A DNA stretch of 30,535 bases. Origin: B3-G11 sp036985855. Lineage in GTDB: Bacteria; Actinomycetota; Acidimicrobiia; Spongiisociales; UBA5794. The notes under the pieces are model-generated. The model did not search any database and was not told the origin of the DNA. It worked only from the letters and a program-made list of their open reading frames with translations. Location of the stretch: contig BTQL01000023.1 in NCBI GenBank assembly GCA_036985855.1, forward strand, positions 1-30,535, read 5' to 3'. Of the stretch, positions 1-7,201 are shown in pieces; within the stretch, counting starts at the first letter, position 1; each line of letters begins with the position of its first letter. The translations under genes were made by a program, and so were the position numbers.

Positions 1-2
1 TT

Positions 3-227
3 GCGGGTGTCGATCTCGACTGGGAGGAGATCGAGCGACTCTCGATCCTTGTTGACAAGGACGATGATGGTTACCTGCTCCAAACGTTCACCAAGATGCT
101 TCAGGACCGCCCAACGGTCTTCTTCGAGTTCATCGAACGGCGAGGTGCGACTGGATTCGGTCTTGGGAACTTCAAAGCGCTATTCGAGTCCATCGAACGC
201 GAGCAGGCAAAAAGGGGAAACCTCTAG
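3..227 (+). CDS. hpd: 4-hydroxyphenylpyruvate dioxygenase, C-terminal fragment
   Basis: Partial gene entering from the left edge; the frame starting at base 3 gives 74 residues ending at TAG 225-227. The fragment shows the C-terminal signature of HPPD: DDGYLLQTFTK, DRPTVFFEFIERRG, then GFGLGNFKALFESIEREQ and a terminal RGNL. The Glu in FFEFIERRG corresponds to the third ligand of the catalytic Fe(II) in this vicinal-oxygen-chelate family. The enzyme converts 4-hydroxyphenylpyruvate to homogentisate in tyrosine catabolism in the cytosol. It converges with the ppk2 gene, with only 28 nt between their stop codons and no hairpin terminator visible. The N-terminal part and start are outside the window. 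Confidence 0.93.
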   Translation, partial: AGVDLDWEEIERLSILVDKDDDGYLLQTFTKMLQDRPTVFFEFIERRGATGFGLGNFKALFESIEREQAKRGNL

Positions 228-255
228 CAGTGTGTTGCGAGGTTTCGGGCCTGAT

Positions 256-1098
256 TCAGTACTTTTCGGGTACGAACGTCTGTTCCGAAATCGGTGGTCT
301 GATATAACCGCCGTCGTCCTGGCGCGGCGGCAGCTCGACGGGCCCGAGCGTGTGGTCCTCGTAGGGGATCATCGTCAACAGATGGCTGATGCAGTTGAGA
401 CGTGCCCTCCTCTTGTCCTCAGCGGTGACGACATACCATGGCGCCTGCTTGATGTCCGTGTGGTCGAACATGATGTCTTTCGCCCTGGAGAACTCGACCC
501 ATCTGGCTCGGGATTCGAGATCCATCGGGCTCAGTTTCCAGCGTTTGGTCGTGTCGTCGATACGAGCCAGGAATCTGCGCTCCTGCTCTTCGTCGCTGAC
601 GGAGAACCAGTACTTGATGAGGATGATCCCGCTTCGAACGATGATGCGTTCGAACTCTGGACAGGTGCGGAGGAACTCTTTGTACTCTTCCTCAGTGCAG
701 AATCCCATGACGGGTTCCACGAGTGCCCTGTTGTACCATGAACGATCGAACAGAACGATCTCACCTGCTGCGGGGAGCCGGTTCACGTATCGCTGAAACC
801 ACCACTGCGATTTCTCTCGTTCGGTCGACGTACCAAGGGCTTCGACCCGACAGATCCTTGGATTCAATCGCTCGGTTATTCGTTTGATGACACCGCCCTT
901 GCCTGCCGCATCGCGACCTTCGAAGATCACGACTACTTTGAGTCCCTCTGATTTGATGTAACTCTGGAGCTTCACGAGCTCGGTCTGGAGACGTTCGAGC
1001 TCTTCCTCGTAGAACTTCGTCTTCAGCTTCGGCCTTGCCGTGGTTTCCATTTCGTGAATGGTGTCGAACACCGATTCCCGGGGTGGGGTGTCGCTCAT
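256..1098 (-). CDS. ppk2: Polyphosphate kinase 2 (PPK2 family)
   Basis: 280 residues, normal for a single-domain PPK2. A Walker A motif lies at residues 60-69 (EGRDAAGKGG), followed by the family signature around residues 70-81 (VIKRITERLNPR). A Walker B/DRS motif (LFDRSWYNRALVEPVMGF) lies at about 116-133, followed by the lid-type region rich in Arg and Lys. PPK2 enzymes transfer phosphate between polyphosphate and nucleoside mono- or diphosphates; I cannot tell from sequence alone whether ADP, GDP or AMP is preferred. The ATG at 1098 is chosen because a TACTCT box lies exactly 7 nt upstream, suggesting a leaderless transcript. It is divergent from the SAM hydrolase-like gene across 60 nt and convergent with hpd. 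Confidence 0.93.
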   Translation of the reverse strand: MSDTPPRESVFDTIHEMETTARPKLKTKFYEEELERLQTELVKLQSYIKSEGLKVVVIFEGRDAAGKGGVIKRITERLNPRICRVEALGTSTEREKSQWWFQRYVNRLPAAGEIVLFDRSWYNRALVEPVMGFCTEEEYKEFLRTCPEFERIIVRSGIILIKYWFSVSDEEQERRFLARIDDTTKRWKLSPMDLESRARWVEFSRAKDIMFDHTDIKQAPWYVVTAEDKRRARLNCISHLLTMIPYEDHTLGPVELPPRQDDGGYIRPPISEQTFVPEKY

Positions 1099-1105
1099 GG
1101 CGGAT

Positions 1106-1111
1106 AGAGTA
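1106..1111 (-). promoter_or_regulatory. Putative -10 box of a leaderless ppk2 transcript
   Basis: TACTCT on the minus strand with 7 nt between it and the ATG at 1098. This puts the likely transcription start at the A of the ATG. No Shine-Dalgarno sequence precedes the start and no convincing -35 hexamer is visible. Confidence 0.5.
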
Positions 1112-1145
1112 CACGGTTCACAATCACCAGTCGGTGCTCAAGCGG

Positions 1146-1151
1146 TACCCT
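1146..1151 (+). promoter_or_regulatory. Putative -10 box of a leaderless SAM hydrolase-like transcript
   Basis: TACCCT with 7 nt to the ATG at 1159 and no Shine-Dalgarno sequence. It shares the 60-nt divergent interval with the ppk2 promoter. The same geometry recurs upstream of five other genes in the window. Confidence 0.5.
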
Positions 1152-1158
1152 CTGGCGC

Positions 1159-2037
1159 ATGAACACTCCGATCTCCTTTCTCAGCGACTTCGGCCATTCC
1201 GATGAATTCGTGGGAGTTGTCCATGGTGTCATCGCCCGAATTGCACCTTCCGCGAGAATCCTCGACATCACCCACGGCATCAGCCACGGTGACATCCACG
1301 GAGGCGCCATGGCCCTCACCCGGGCTGTTCAGTACATGCCAGATGGTGTGTTTCTTGCCGTTGTCGATCCTGGCGTTGGGACCGGACGCAAGGCGATAGC
1401 GGCCCGCACACCCGTCGGTTACTTCGTAGGCCCCGACAATGGGCTTCTTGCTCCGGCGGTTGCCATGGTGGGTGGGGCCGACCTCATCGTGTCTCTCGAA
1501 GACGATCGATTCCGGCTCCCGGCGAAGGGCGCAACGTTCGCCGGAAGGGACATATTCGGTCCTGCTGCCGCGGTGCTCGCATCAGATCAGGCAGAAATCG
1601 AAGATCTCGGGCCGAGACTCGATCCCGGTTCGATCAGTCCGCTTCTCATACCTCTTGCAGAGCCCGCGGGAAACGGAGCTGTCCGCGGCTGCGTGCTGTG
1701 GGTCGATACGTACGGGAACATCCAGTTCAACGTGTCACCCGAGGATCTTGGCGCCCTCGGGATGAAGGAGGGTGACGACGTGCTCGTGTCCTTCAACATG
1801 GAAGAGGTTCGGGTCGTGTGGGGCTCGACCTACGGAGATGTCGAGGAGGGCGAGGCGATTCTCCACGTCGACTCGCATGGCCAGATTGCAATCGCAGTAC
1901 GAGGCGGAAGAGCCGATGAGGACTTCTCGTTCGGTGCAGGCGACACAGTCGTGCTCGGTCGACCAGACGGTGGAAACCGAATCGAACTCGAGATAGCGGG
2001 CGGGAGCAACGAATCGGAAACGGGGAGAGCCGGCTGA
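1159..2037 (+). CDS. DUF62 S-adenosyl-L-methionine hydrolase/adenosyltransferase family protein
   Basis: 292 residues, the usual length for this family. The N-terminal domain carries SDFGHSDEFVG (9-19), DITHGI (36-41), VVDPGVGTGR (68-77) and GPDNGLL (91-97). The C-terminal beta-barrel-like domain contains WVDTYGNIQFNV. Family members use water to split S-adenosylmethionine into adenosine and methionine; relatives are the fluorinase and chlorinase. Of the Asp-Arg-His triad reported for the hydrolases, Asp70 and Arg77 are present, but the FHGRD-type position reads FAGRD (Ala128), so the His is missing. Hydrolase activity is therefore inferred from family only. The ATG at 1159 is supported by a -10-like box 7 nt upstream. 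A possible small ORF and a glutaredoxin-like gene follow on the same strand. Confidence 0.85.
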   Translation: MNTPISFLSDFGHSDEFVGVVHGVIARIAPSARILDITHGISHGDIHGGAMALTRAVQYMPDGVFLAVVDPGVGTGRKAIAARTPVGYFVGPDNGLLAPAVAMVGGADLIVSLEDDRFRLPAKGATFAGRDIFGPAAAVLASDQAEIEDLGPRLDPGSISPLLIPLAEPAGNGAVRGCVLWVDTYGNIQFNVSPEDLGALGMKEGDDVLVSFNMEEVRVVWGSTYGDVEEGEAILHVDSHGQIAIAVRGGRADEDFSFGAGDTVVLGRPDGGNRIELEIAGGSNESETGRAG

Positions 2038-2071
2038 GCGGTCTCTCAGTGCTGAGCACTATCTTCTTCGC

Positions 2072-2167
2072 GTGCGTCCCGTCACCTCCATCGCCGTTGC
2101 CGTGTTACTTGGGATCATCGTGATCGCGTTCGTATTCAAGCTCGCAATCGGCGGCCTCACCCCGTGA
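2072..2167 (+). CDS. Possible 31-residue single-span membrane peptide
   Basis: A GTG-initiated frame encodes MRPVTSIAVAVLL followed by a strongly hydrophobic run to FVFKLAIGG and then LTP. It reads as one transmembrane helix with a basic N-terminus. It fills the 126-nt gap between the SAM hydrolase-like gene and the glutaredoxin-like gene. Its TGA (2165-2167) overlaps the GTG start of the next gene (2164-2166), the arrangement expected of translationally coupled genes. I see no Shine-Dalgarno sequence and recognise no family. It may be a real small membrane protein or chance hydrophobic coding. Confidence 0.4.
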   Translation: MRPVTSIAVAVLLGIIVIAFVFKLAIGGLTP

Positions 2168-2400
2168 GCATCCTTATCTACACGAGACAGGCGTGCCCGC
2201 TATGCCTGGAGGGAATCGCCGTTGCTCGGTTCGTATTCGGCGAGGACCAGATCACGCTTGTCGATGTCGATTTGGATCTCGAACTCATGGAGAAGTACAC
2301 GAACCGGGTCCCGGTCATCGAGACTCCAGATGGTGTCGTGATCGGTGAGGGGATCATCACGGAACGCGTGCTCCGCGAGTTCGCGGATAAACGACGGTAG
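2164..2400 (+). CDS. Glutaredoxin-like thiol-disulfide protein (DUF836 type)
   Basis: 78 residues with a thioredoxin fold outline: beta strand ILIYTR, the redox motif CPLC at residues 12-15, the helix after it, the strand ITLVDVDLD, and the cis-Pro segment RVPVIET at about 48-54. These are the marks of a compact glutaredoxin/NrdH-like protein that reduces disulfides in the cytosol; the specific partner cannot be inferred. The GTG at 2164 overlaps the stop of the upstream 31-residue ORF, suggesting coupled translation. It converges with the menaquinone-reductase-like gene, with 21 nt between the stops. Confidence 0.85.
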   Translation: MSILIYTRQACPLCLEGIAVARFVFGEDQITLVDVDLDLELMEKYTNRVPVIETPDGVVIGEGIITERVLREFADKRR

Positions 2401-2421
2401 ACCGATTCCGACACGGTCCGC

Positions 2422-3651
2422 TCAGCGCGGCGCACCGATGTTGACTGTTCGCTCGATTGCGTTGTAGATGTGTTCCGACATCTTCGCTTCGTCCGGGTCG
2501 AGCAGATTCGCCATGACTTTGAGCGTCCACTCCATGAGAGGTTTCGATCTCAGGCCGACCGTGGTGAGTGATCTCATGATTGCCGGGTTGCCTATCGCCT
2601 TGACGAATACTCGTGCGACGCGGTGATAGTCGCCGTAGGTGTTCTCGAGCTCCTCTGCGTAGCCGGTGAGAGCTGTGTCATTCCCGGTGGCGGCTTCTGC
2701 GACCCAGAACGCTGCCATGCGCCCGGTTTCGTATGCGTAGTCGATACCTTCTCCGTTGAAGGGGTTGACCGCGCCGGATGCATCTCCGATGAGCGCCCAG
2801 TTTCGGCCGACTTTGGGACCCACAGACAGCGACATCGGCAGTTTGCCACCGATCGGCCTTGTGCGAGGCGTAGTTTCGACGACCTTCCAGTGCTCCGGGA
2901 GGGAAGCCGTGTAGGCGGCGAGGATCCTGCTCGTGTTCACGTCCTTCCAGCCCTTGAACGTGGAAACAAGACCAGCACCGACGTTGATCTCCCCGTCCCC
3001 GAGAGGGAACACCCATCCATACCCCGGCATCGCTCGGCCCTGCTCATCTCTGATATCGAGCTGACTCTCGATGAACCGGTCGTCAGAGTTCGGACTCTCG
3101 TAGTAGGCGCGCACTGCCAACCCGAATGGGTAGTCCTTGCGACGGGCGGCACCGACCCCACGTCCAAAACGCGAATTCGAGCCGTCAGCGATGATCACGA
3201 GATCGGGATGAACCGTGTGAACACCTCCATCGTTTGTCAGGGCAACACCCGTTACGCGATCATGCTCAACGATCGGCATTGCAGTGGTTTCCTGTTCTAT
3301 GAAGGCGCCCTGTTCTTCGGCCATGCCGGCAACGATGCCGTCGAGGTCTGCCCTGCGCATCGTTGCGCCCCAGTTCGGATATACAGAGTGCTCCGGCCAC
3401 GGAATCTCGATCTTGAGGTCGCCTGCGTACGCTCTGAGTCCGTCGACTCGATGGAGATCGAGTCGCTCGAAGTCGAAGTTCATGTCAAGCAGCTGCTTGA
3501 TGGCTCTGGGCGTCAGCCCGTCGCCGCAGGCTTTCTCGCGCGGAAAGCGCTCCTTCTCGACAAGGTGAACCTCGACGCCGTTGCGTGCAAGCCAATACGC
3601 TGCAGAGGCCCCACCCGGGCCGCCACCGATAACGAGAACTGTCTTCGCCAT
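2422..3651 (-). CDS. Geranylgeranyl reductase family FAD oxidoreductase (MenJ-like menaquinone reductase)
   Basis: 409 residues. An FAD-binding Rossmann motif is at the N-terminus (VIGGGPGGASAAYWLARNG, about residues 7-25), followed by VEKERFPREKACGDGLTPRA, the CGDGL signature of the geranylgeranyl reductase family. A second FAD segment, LIGDASGAVNPFNGEGIDYA, lies in the C-terminal half. Family members saturate isoprenoid double bonds; in actinobacteria the homologue MenJ partly hydrogenates the menaquinone tail. Its position among quinone-dependent respiratory genes fits that role, but chlorophyll- or lipid-type substrates cannot be excluded. The frame stays open for 31 codons upstream, but I place the start at ATG 3651 because the FAD motif should begin near the N-terminus and TACGCT lies 7 nt upstream. 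Confidence 0.88.
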   Translation of the reverse strand: MAKTVLVIGGGPGGASAAYWLARNGVEVHLVEKERFPREKACGDGLTPRAIKQLLDMNFDFERLDLHRVDGLRAYAGDLKIEIPWPEHSVYPNWGATMRRADLDGIVAGMAEEQGAFIEQETTAMPIVEHDRVTGVALTNDGGVHTVHPDLVIIADGSNSRFGRGVGAARRKDYPFGLAVRAYYESPNSDDRFIESQLDIRDEQGRAMPGYGWVFPLGDGEINVGAGLVSTFKGWKDVNTSRILAAYTASLPEHWKVVETTPRTRPIGGKLPMSLSVGPKVGRNWALIGDASGAVNPFNGEGIDYAYETGRMAAFWVAEAATGNDTALTGYAEELENTYGDYHRVARVFVKAIGNPAIMRSLTTVGLRSKPLMEWTLKVMANLLDPDEAKMSEHIYNAIERTVNIGAPR

Positions 3652-3658
3652 GGATAGG

Positions 3659-3664
3659 AGCGTA
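3659..3664 (-). promoter_or_regulatory. Putative -10 box of a leaderless MenJ-like gene transcript
   Basis: TACGCT on the minus strand ends 7 nt before ATG 3651. It supports that start over upstream in-frame alternatives and suggests the gene has its own promoter as well as any read-through from the cytochrome gene ending at 3717. Confidence 0.45.
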
Positions 3665-3716
3665 CCTGTCGGTGCCAAGGAAGGGTCGGTCGGGAACGAG
3701 CTGTCTCGACCGATTC

Positions 3717-5084
3717 TCAACCCTCGGATTCGACGAGGCCGCAATCGACCTGGGCTTCTTCGGGTGGTTGGCCACCGAATTCGACGCGTTCGTAGAGGCT
3801 GACCGAGGCGAGCTGTTCGTCCGTCATGTTCCCGCCGAACGAAGGCATGAGACCGAAACCTCCGACTGGTTTGTCGGTGGCGCCGTACGTTGGATCAGGC
3901 CAGCCTGCCGTCCCGAGGCGTACCCATTCGATCTGCTGATCACATGACCCGGCGGGGAACGTCGACAAGACGGCGCCACTCGCGAATGCTGGACCCGCGC
4001 CACCAGAACCATCGGATGAATGACAGACGGCGCACTGGCTGTAGATACTTGCACCGGCTGCGAAGTAGTCGATAGCCGCGACGCCGTAGTCGGATCCGTC
4101 ACAATTCACTGCCTCGCCCGTTGCGGGATCCACGAGTAGCTGTCCCGCCGTCCCGCAGTCAGGCCCGTTCGGTACGACGAGAATGTATGCGACCGCGAGA
4201 AGCGGAATCAACACAAAAGCGGCAGCGAGCCATCTCGGATACCCGCCTCGCACCACCGGAATGTCCTCGTCCTCCGCGGGTTCTTCGACTGCGGCAGGCG
4301 AAGCTTCGATTACTTCGACTTTGGCTGTCGGAGATGGCTCGGGTGTGTCGTCTGTGGCCTGTTGTCCATCGTCTACCACCACCGGCTCTTCCGCGGGAGC
4401 TGAAGTGACGGTGGTCGGATCCACACCCGCCCACTCTGCGAGAACAGCCTCAACCGACTCGCCGCTCTTCTTCGATCGGGCCTCAGCCGACCGCTTGGCG
4501 AGCGCAGCGGGCATGCCCTTCACCTCGGCGACCTTCTCGAGCAGCTCGTCCATCGACATGGCTCCTGCAGCAGCAGCCACTGCGACCGCCGCGTTCGGTG
4601 CAGGCTCTTGGTCTGCAGGTGGCGTTTCGTCCGCGACGGTCGGAGGCTCTTGCGTGGCTGCCTCTTTTCGGCTGCCTCCCTTTTCCTGCTTCTTGAGCTC
4701 TTCCAGGTCGACTCCGGCCCAATCGGCAAGCACGATCTCGAGCGAAGAGTTGGAATGCTCTGCCCGCGCTGTAGCGGATGAGAGGATGAGTTTCGGTGGC
4801 ATGCGTTTGGCCTCAGCGGCGAGCTGCACGAGGTAGTCGATCGTCACCTCGACTTTCGGCTCGACATCCGACTCTTCCGGTGCGGGCTCCTGAGCACCAG
4901 CTGGCTCAGCCTCGTCTCCCGTCCCCTGTGTCCGTTCCGCCGTGTCATGTTCTTCCCCTGCCCACTCCTGGAGCACGGCCTCAACAGAGGTGCCGGTCTT
5001 TTCCGCACGGGCCTGAGCCGATCGCTCTACGAGGGATGCTGGCATTCCTCTGAGTTCGGCGACTCGCTGGAGAAGTTCGTCCAT
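3717..5084 (-). CDS. Membrane-anchored monohaem cytochrome c with three N-terminal RSAxARA modules
   Basis: 455 residues with an unusual layout. Three copies of a roughly 43-residue, probably helical module lie at residues 1-43, 80-126 and 176-222. Each has an amphipathic stretch, MPxxL, (R/S)SAxAR(A/S), and VL(Q/A)(E/D)WAG, and they are separated by acidic Pro/Glu/Ala-rich linkers. One transmembrane helix (about 285-304) precedes a cytochrome c domain with CAVCH at 351-355 and a likely Met axial ligand in GLMPSFGG (Met413). Cys310, Cys328, Cys381 and Cys448 could form disulfides on the outer face. The modules face the cytoplasm if the haem is outside. The gene lies 4 nt after the CcoN-CcoO fusion, so it is probably co-transcribed with it and serves as its c-haem partner. 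A CcoP-like role is inferred from position only; it has one haem, not two. Confidence 0.85.
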   Translation of the reverse strand: MDELLQRVAELRGMPASLVERSAQARAEKTGTSVEAVLQEWAGEEHDTAERTQGTGDEAEPAGAQEPAPEESDVEPKVEVTIDYLVQLAAEAKRMPPKLILSSATARAEHSNSSLEIVLADWAGVDLEELKKQEKGGSRKEAATQEPPTVADETPPADQEPAPNAAVAVAAAAGAMSMDELLEKVAEVKGMPAALAKRSAEARSKKSGESVEAVLAEWAGVDPTTVTSAPAEEPVVVDDGQQATDDTPEPSPTAKVEVIEASPAAVEEPAEDEDIPVVRGGYPRWLAAAFVLIPLLAVAYILVVPNGPDCGTAGQLLVDPATGEAVNCDGSDYGVAAIDYFAAGASIYSQCAVCHSSDGSGGAGPAFASGAVLSTFPAGSCDQQIEWVRLGTAGWPDPTYGATDKPVGGFGLMPSFGGNMTDEQLASVSLYERVEFGGQPPEEAQVDCGLVESEG

Positions 5085-5088
5085 CGTC

Positions 5089-6990
5089 CTACCTCAACGT
5101 CTCGATGTAGCTGACAATTGCATTGATGTCCGCCTCCAGCAGATAGGAGTATGACGGCATGATCGACCATGACCGAGCGGCCCGCGGATTCACCAGGTGT
5201 TGGGCGACTGATGATGGGTCGAAGGCCTCCCTGTCTGCGACATGCATGAGATCGGGGCCGAATCTGATGCCCGCGATCAAGGCAGGATTCTCGTTGGCAT
5301 AGTCTCCAGCAACGCTCACGGCACCAAGGCCGACATCTGTGATGATCGGTCGCACGGACTGGGTGTGGCACTCGGCGCAACCTAGAGAGATATACAGATC
5401 ACGGCCGGCAAGTTCAGGTGTGCCGGGCTCATACGTGCGGAATCGGTCTGCTGTGATCGTTGCGGCGGCCTCGGAGCTGTCCAACATCGGTAAGGCGGCG
5501 GTGAGGACTGCTGCTCCGACCCAAACCGTTGCAGCCCCCCAGACAAGCATCTTCCACGTCACGTACCGAGTGGACCCCTCGAATTCCAGGTCGTATTCGG
5601 AAGCGGATTCCGGTGAGCCGAGCTCAACGTCTGAGGTCGAATTGATACGAACGAGGTACGCGATCTGCGCGATGGCATAGAGCGTCAGCGAGATGGCAGC
5701 GATCCATAGGAACGGTTCAAGGGACACGACGGCGATCTCGTAGTCTGATCCGTAATTCGAAAAGAGCTGGCTCGATGGTCCTGAGATCCATGAGAAACCG
5801 GTGACGATGCCACCGGCAAGAAGAGCAGTGGTCGCGCCCACCACGCCTGTCACGGACCATGAGAAGTGGGAGCTCGCGTCTGACGCTCCGCCGCCCCTTC
5901 GAACGCTGTTGGCAGCGAATACCGCAAATGAGCCACCGCCGAGAGCGACCAGCATATCGACGCCGACATTCCACGTCGAGTATTGGACGATGGCGCTCGT
6001 TGCTCGCCACGCGAGAAGCAGGTTCACGATCGTTGCCACCACGAGTGCGAGTCCGCCAACGATGGCGTACCGGAGTGTGGCCCTGTCGCTGATGCCTTGC
6101 ACGCGACCCTTGAGGATGAGCCCGAGGTCGGTAACGATCGCTACAACCGGAACGAGCGTACCGATGGCGAACGCGATCGTGAGGGTCTCATACCAGTCTG
6201 GAGACGAGGAGTAGACGAGGTTGACACCGCTCATGAACGCCCAGGTGAGCGTGAGCGACCAGAAACCGAGCGCTGCGAGCGGTCTCGGCCCTGTTACGTC
6301 CGCGCCGCTGATCTTCGAGAGCGCAAAGTAGAGGAGACCAACCGCCATCGTGATGACGAAAAGCCGATTCAATCCGGCGTTTGCGAACGAAGCCTGGATC
6401 AAACCAGGAGTTCCGCCGGTGAGCGGGATCAGGCCGAACACTGCCCCCGCGGAGAGCCACCACGCTGCTGCCATGAGATACCAGCCTGTGGCGCCGAGTC
6501 TGTCCGCCTTCAGTCGCGCGGTCGCGGTGATCGCGAATGTTGCGAGCACGTATCCGATTGCCGAGACCCCTCTCGCCCAGATCGGTCCTTCCTGCCCCTG
6601 GATACCAGAGGACAGCCCCGTGAGCGCGGTGCCGGCAGCGACCACTGCCCCGATCGTGATGAGGATCAGCGCGACCGTGCCGAGTGTTTTGCGTTTTACC
6701 TGCTCGCCTGTGATGTGGGCAACCACGTAGAAGGCGAGCCCGAGCCCTGCGAGCGGGAGCCAGCCGTTGGTCACCAGGATTCTCCCTGCCGGTGCAAGCC
6801 GACCGTAGGTCGTGTAGGCGGATCCCGAGAGAAGGTTGGGCAGGACGAGCTGGAGCGACGCGAGAGCGGATACCACAAGTCCGGTGGCGAACAGCACAGC
6901 TGCAACCAGCAGGTACCTGCCTGCCATGGCCGTTCCGTTGTCTGCAGCCTCCGCCTGAGCTACGTCGTTCGATGAGATGTCAGCGGTCAC
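5089..6990 (-). CDS. CcoN-CcoO fusion: degenerate cbb3-oxidase subunit I joined to a CcoO-type haem c domain
   Basis: 633 residues. The first ~450 are a multi-span membrane domain that aligns by eye with cbb3 oxidase CcoN: YGRLAP, a GFW...SSSPDWYETL segment matching CcoN HFW...TALPDWAQTL, and STWNVG matching DWTIG. The C-terminal part is CcoO-like: one anchor helix (about 480-500), GRDLYISLGCAECHTQSVRP (CAECH 538-542), VAGDYANENP, and Met ligand MPSYSYL (Met611). In the CcoN part all six metal-binding histidines are replaced: the HH pair is Val256-Asn257, the HxH is Val344-Asp345-Met346, and the others read Ala or Gly. Oxygen reduction at this subunit is therefore not expected. Start: GTG 6990 follows AGGAGG by 11 nt; an in-frame ATG at 7071 without a ribosome site is the alternative. 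It is divergent from the b6/Rieske operon. Confidence 0.85.
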   Translation of the reverse strand: MTADISSNDVAQAEAADNGTAMAGRYLLVAAVLFATGLVVSALASLQLVLPNLLSGSAYTTYGRLAPAGRILVTNGWLPLAGLGLAFYVVAHITGEQVKRKTLGTVALILITIGAVVAAGTALTGLSSGIQGQEGPIWARGVSAIGYVLATFAITATARLKADRLGATGWYLMAAAWWLSAGAVFGLIPLTGGTPGLIQASFANAGLNRLFVITMAVGLLYFALSKISGADVTGPRPLAALGFWSLTLTWAFMSGVNLVYSSSPDWYETLTIAFAIGTLVPVVAIVTDLGLILKGRVQGISDRATLRYAIVGGLALVVATIVNLLLAWRATSAIVQYSTWNVGVDMLVALGGGSFAVFAANSVRRGGGASDASSHFSWSVTGVVGATTALLAGGIVTGFSWISGPSSQLFSNYGSDYEIAVVSLEPFLWIAAISLTLYAIAQIAYLVRINSTSDVELGSPESASEYDLEFEGSTRYVTWKMLVWGAATVWVGAAVLTAALPMLDSSEAAATITADRFRTYEPGTPELAGRDLYISLGCAECHTQSVRPIITDVGLGAVSVAGDYANENPALIAGIRFGPDLMHVADREAFDPSSVAQHLVNPRAARSWSIMPSYSYLLEADINAIVSYIETLR

Positions 6991-7001
6991 GCTTACAGCG
7001 T

Positions 7002-7007
7002 CCTCCT
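7002..7007 (-). promoter_or_regulatory. Ribosome binding site deciding the CcoN-CcoO start
   Basis: A perfect AGGAGG on the minus strand lies 11 nt upstream of GTG 6990. The competing in-frame ATG at 7071 has no such site. If correct, 6991-7201 is a 211-nt divergent control region between the two respiratory operons. Confidence 0.5.
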
Positions 7008-7174
7008 GATGGGATGTCTTGGGGCTGTCTTCTGTCGGCGGCAGAAACTCTAGCCGCGCCTGGCGAAGCATTCCTCATTGCTCGAATGGCAGATGCCAGC
7101 CGTGACTCTCTCAGCAGTATTGCGTGCAAGCGACCAACTTTGCGACTTGACTACCGAAGGCATCATCACCGGCG

Positions 7175-7180
7175 TACACT
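7175..7180 (+). promoter_or_regulatory. Putative -10 box of the ferredoxin/b6/Rieske operon
   Basis: TACACT lies 21 nt upstream of the GTG start at 7202, and AGGAG (7193-7197) lies 4 nt before that start. Unlike most genes in this window, this operon would therefore have a short leader and a ribosome binding site. TTGACT occurs at 7147-7152, but its 22-nt spacing is too long for a standard -35. Confidence 0.35.
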
Positions 7181-7201
7181 GTCGTCGCCCCTAGGAGACT
7201 C

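Noticed and set aside
1..741. 246-codon open frame on the plus strand from base 1
   Set aside because: It crosses the hpd stop and runs antisense to ppk2 with a low-complexity Ser/Arg translation; the +3 frame (hpd) and minus-strand ppk2 have clear family motifs.
1115..1121. TTCACAA half-site resembling a Rex box between ppk2 and the SAM hydrolase-like gene
   Set aside because: The partner half-site TTGTGAA is absent at the required spacing, so a Rex operator is not supported.
2623..3657. 344-codon plus-strand frame
   Set aside because: It lies antisense to the MenJ-like gene, which has intact FAD-binding motifs; the plus-strand translation has no recognisable domain.
5983..6975. 330-codon plus-strand frame rich in Arg, Glu and Cys
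   Set aside because: It is the antisense shadow of the CcoN-CcoO gene; the composition is an artefact of reading hydrophobic codons backwards.
5089..6990. Annotation as a functional cbb3 terminal oxidase
   Set aside because: None of the histidines needed for haem b, haem b3 and CuB is present in the CcoN-like part.
7087..7098. Small palindrome TGGCA-GA-TGCCA in the divergent respiratory control region
   Set aside because: Five-base arms are expected by chance in a region of this size and no second copy was found nearby.
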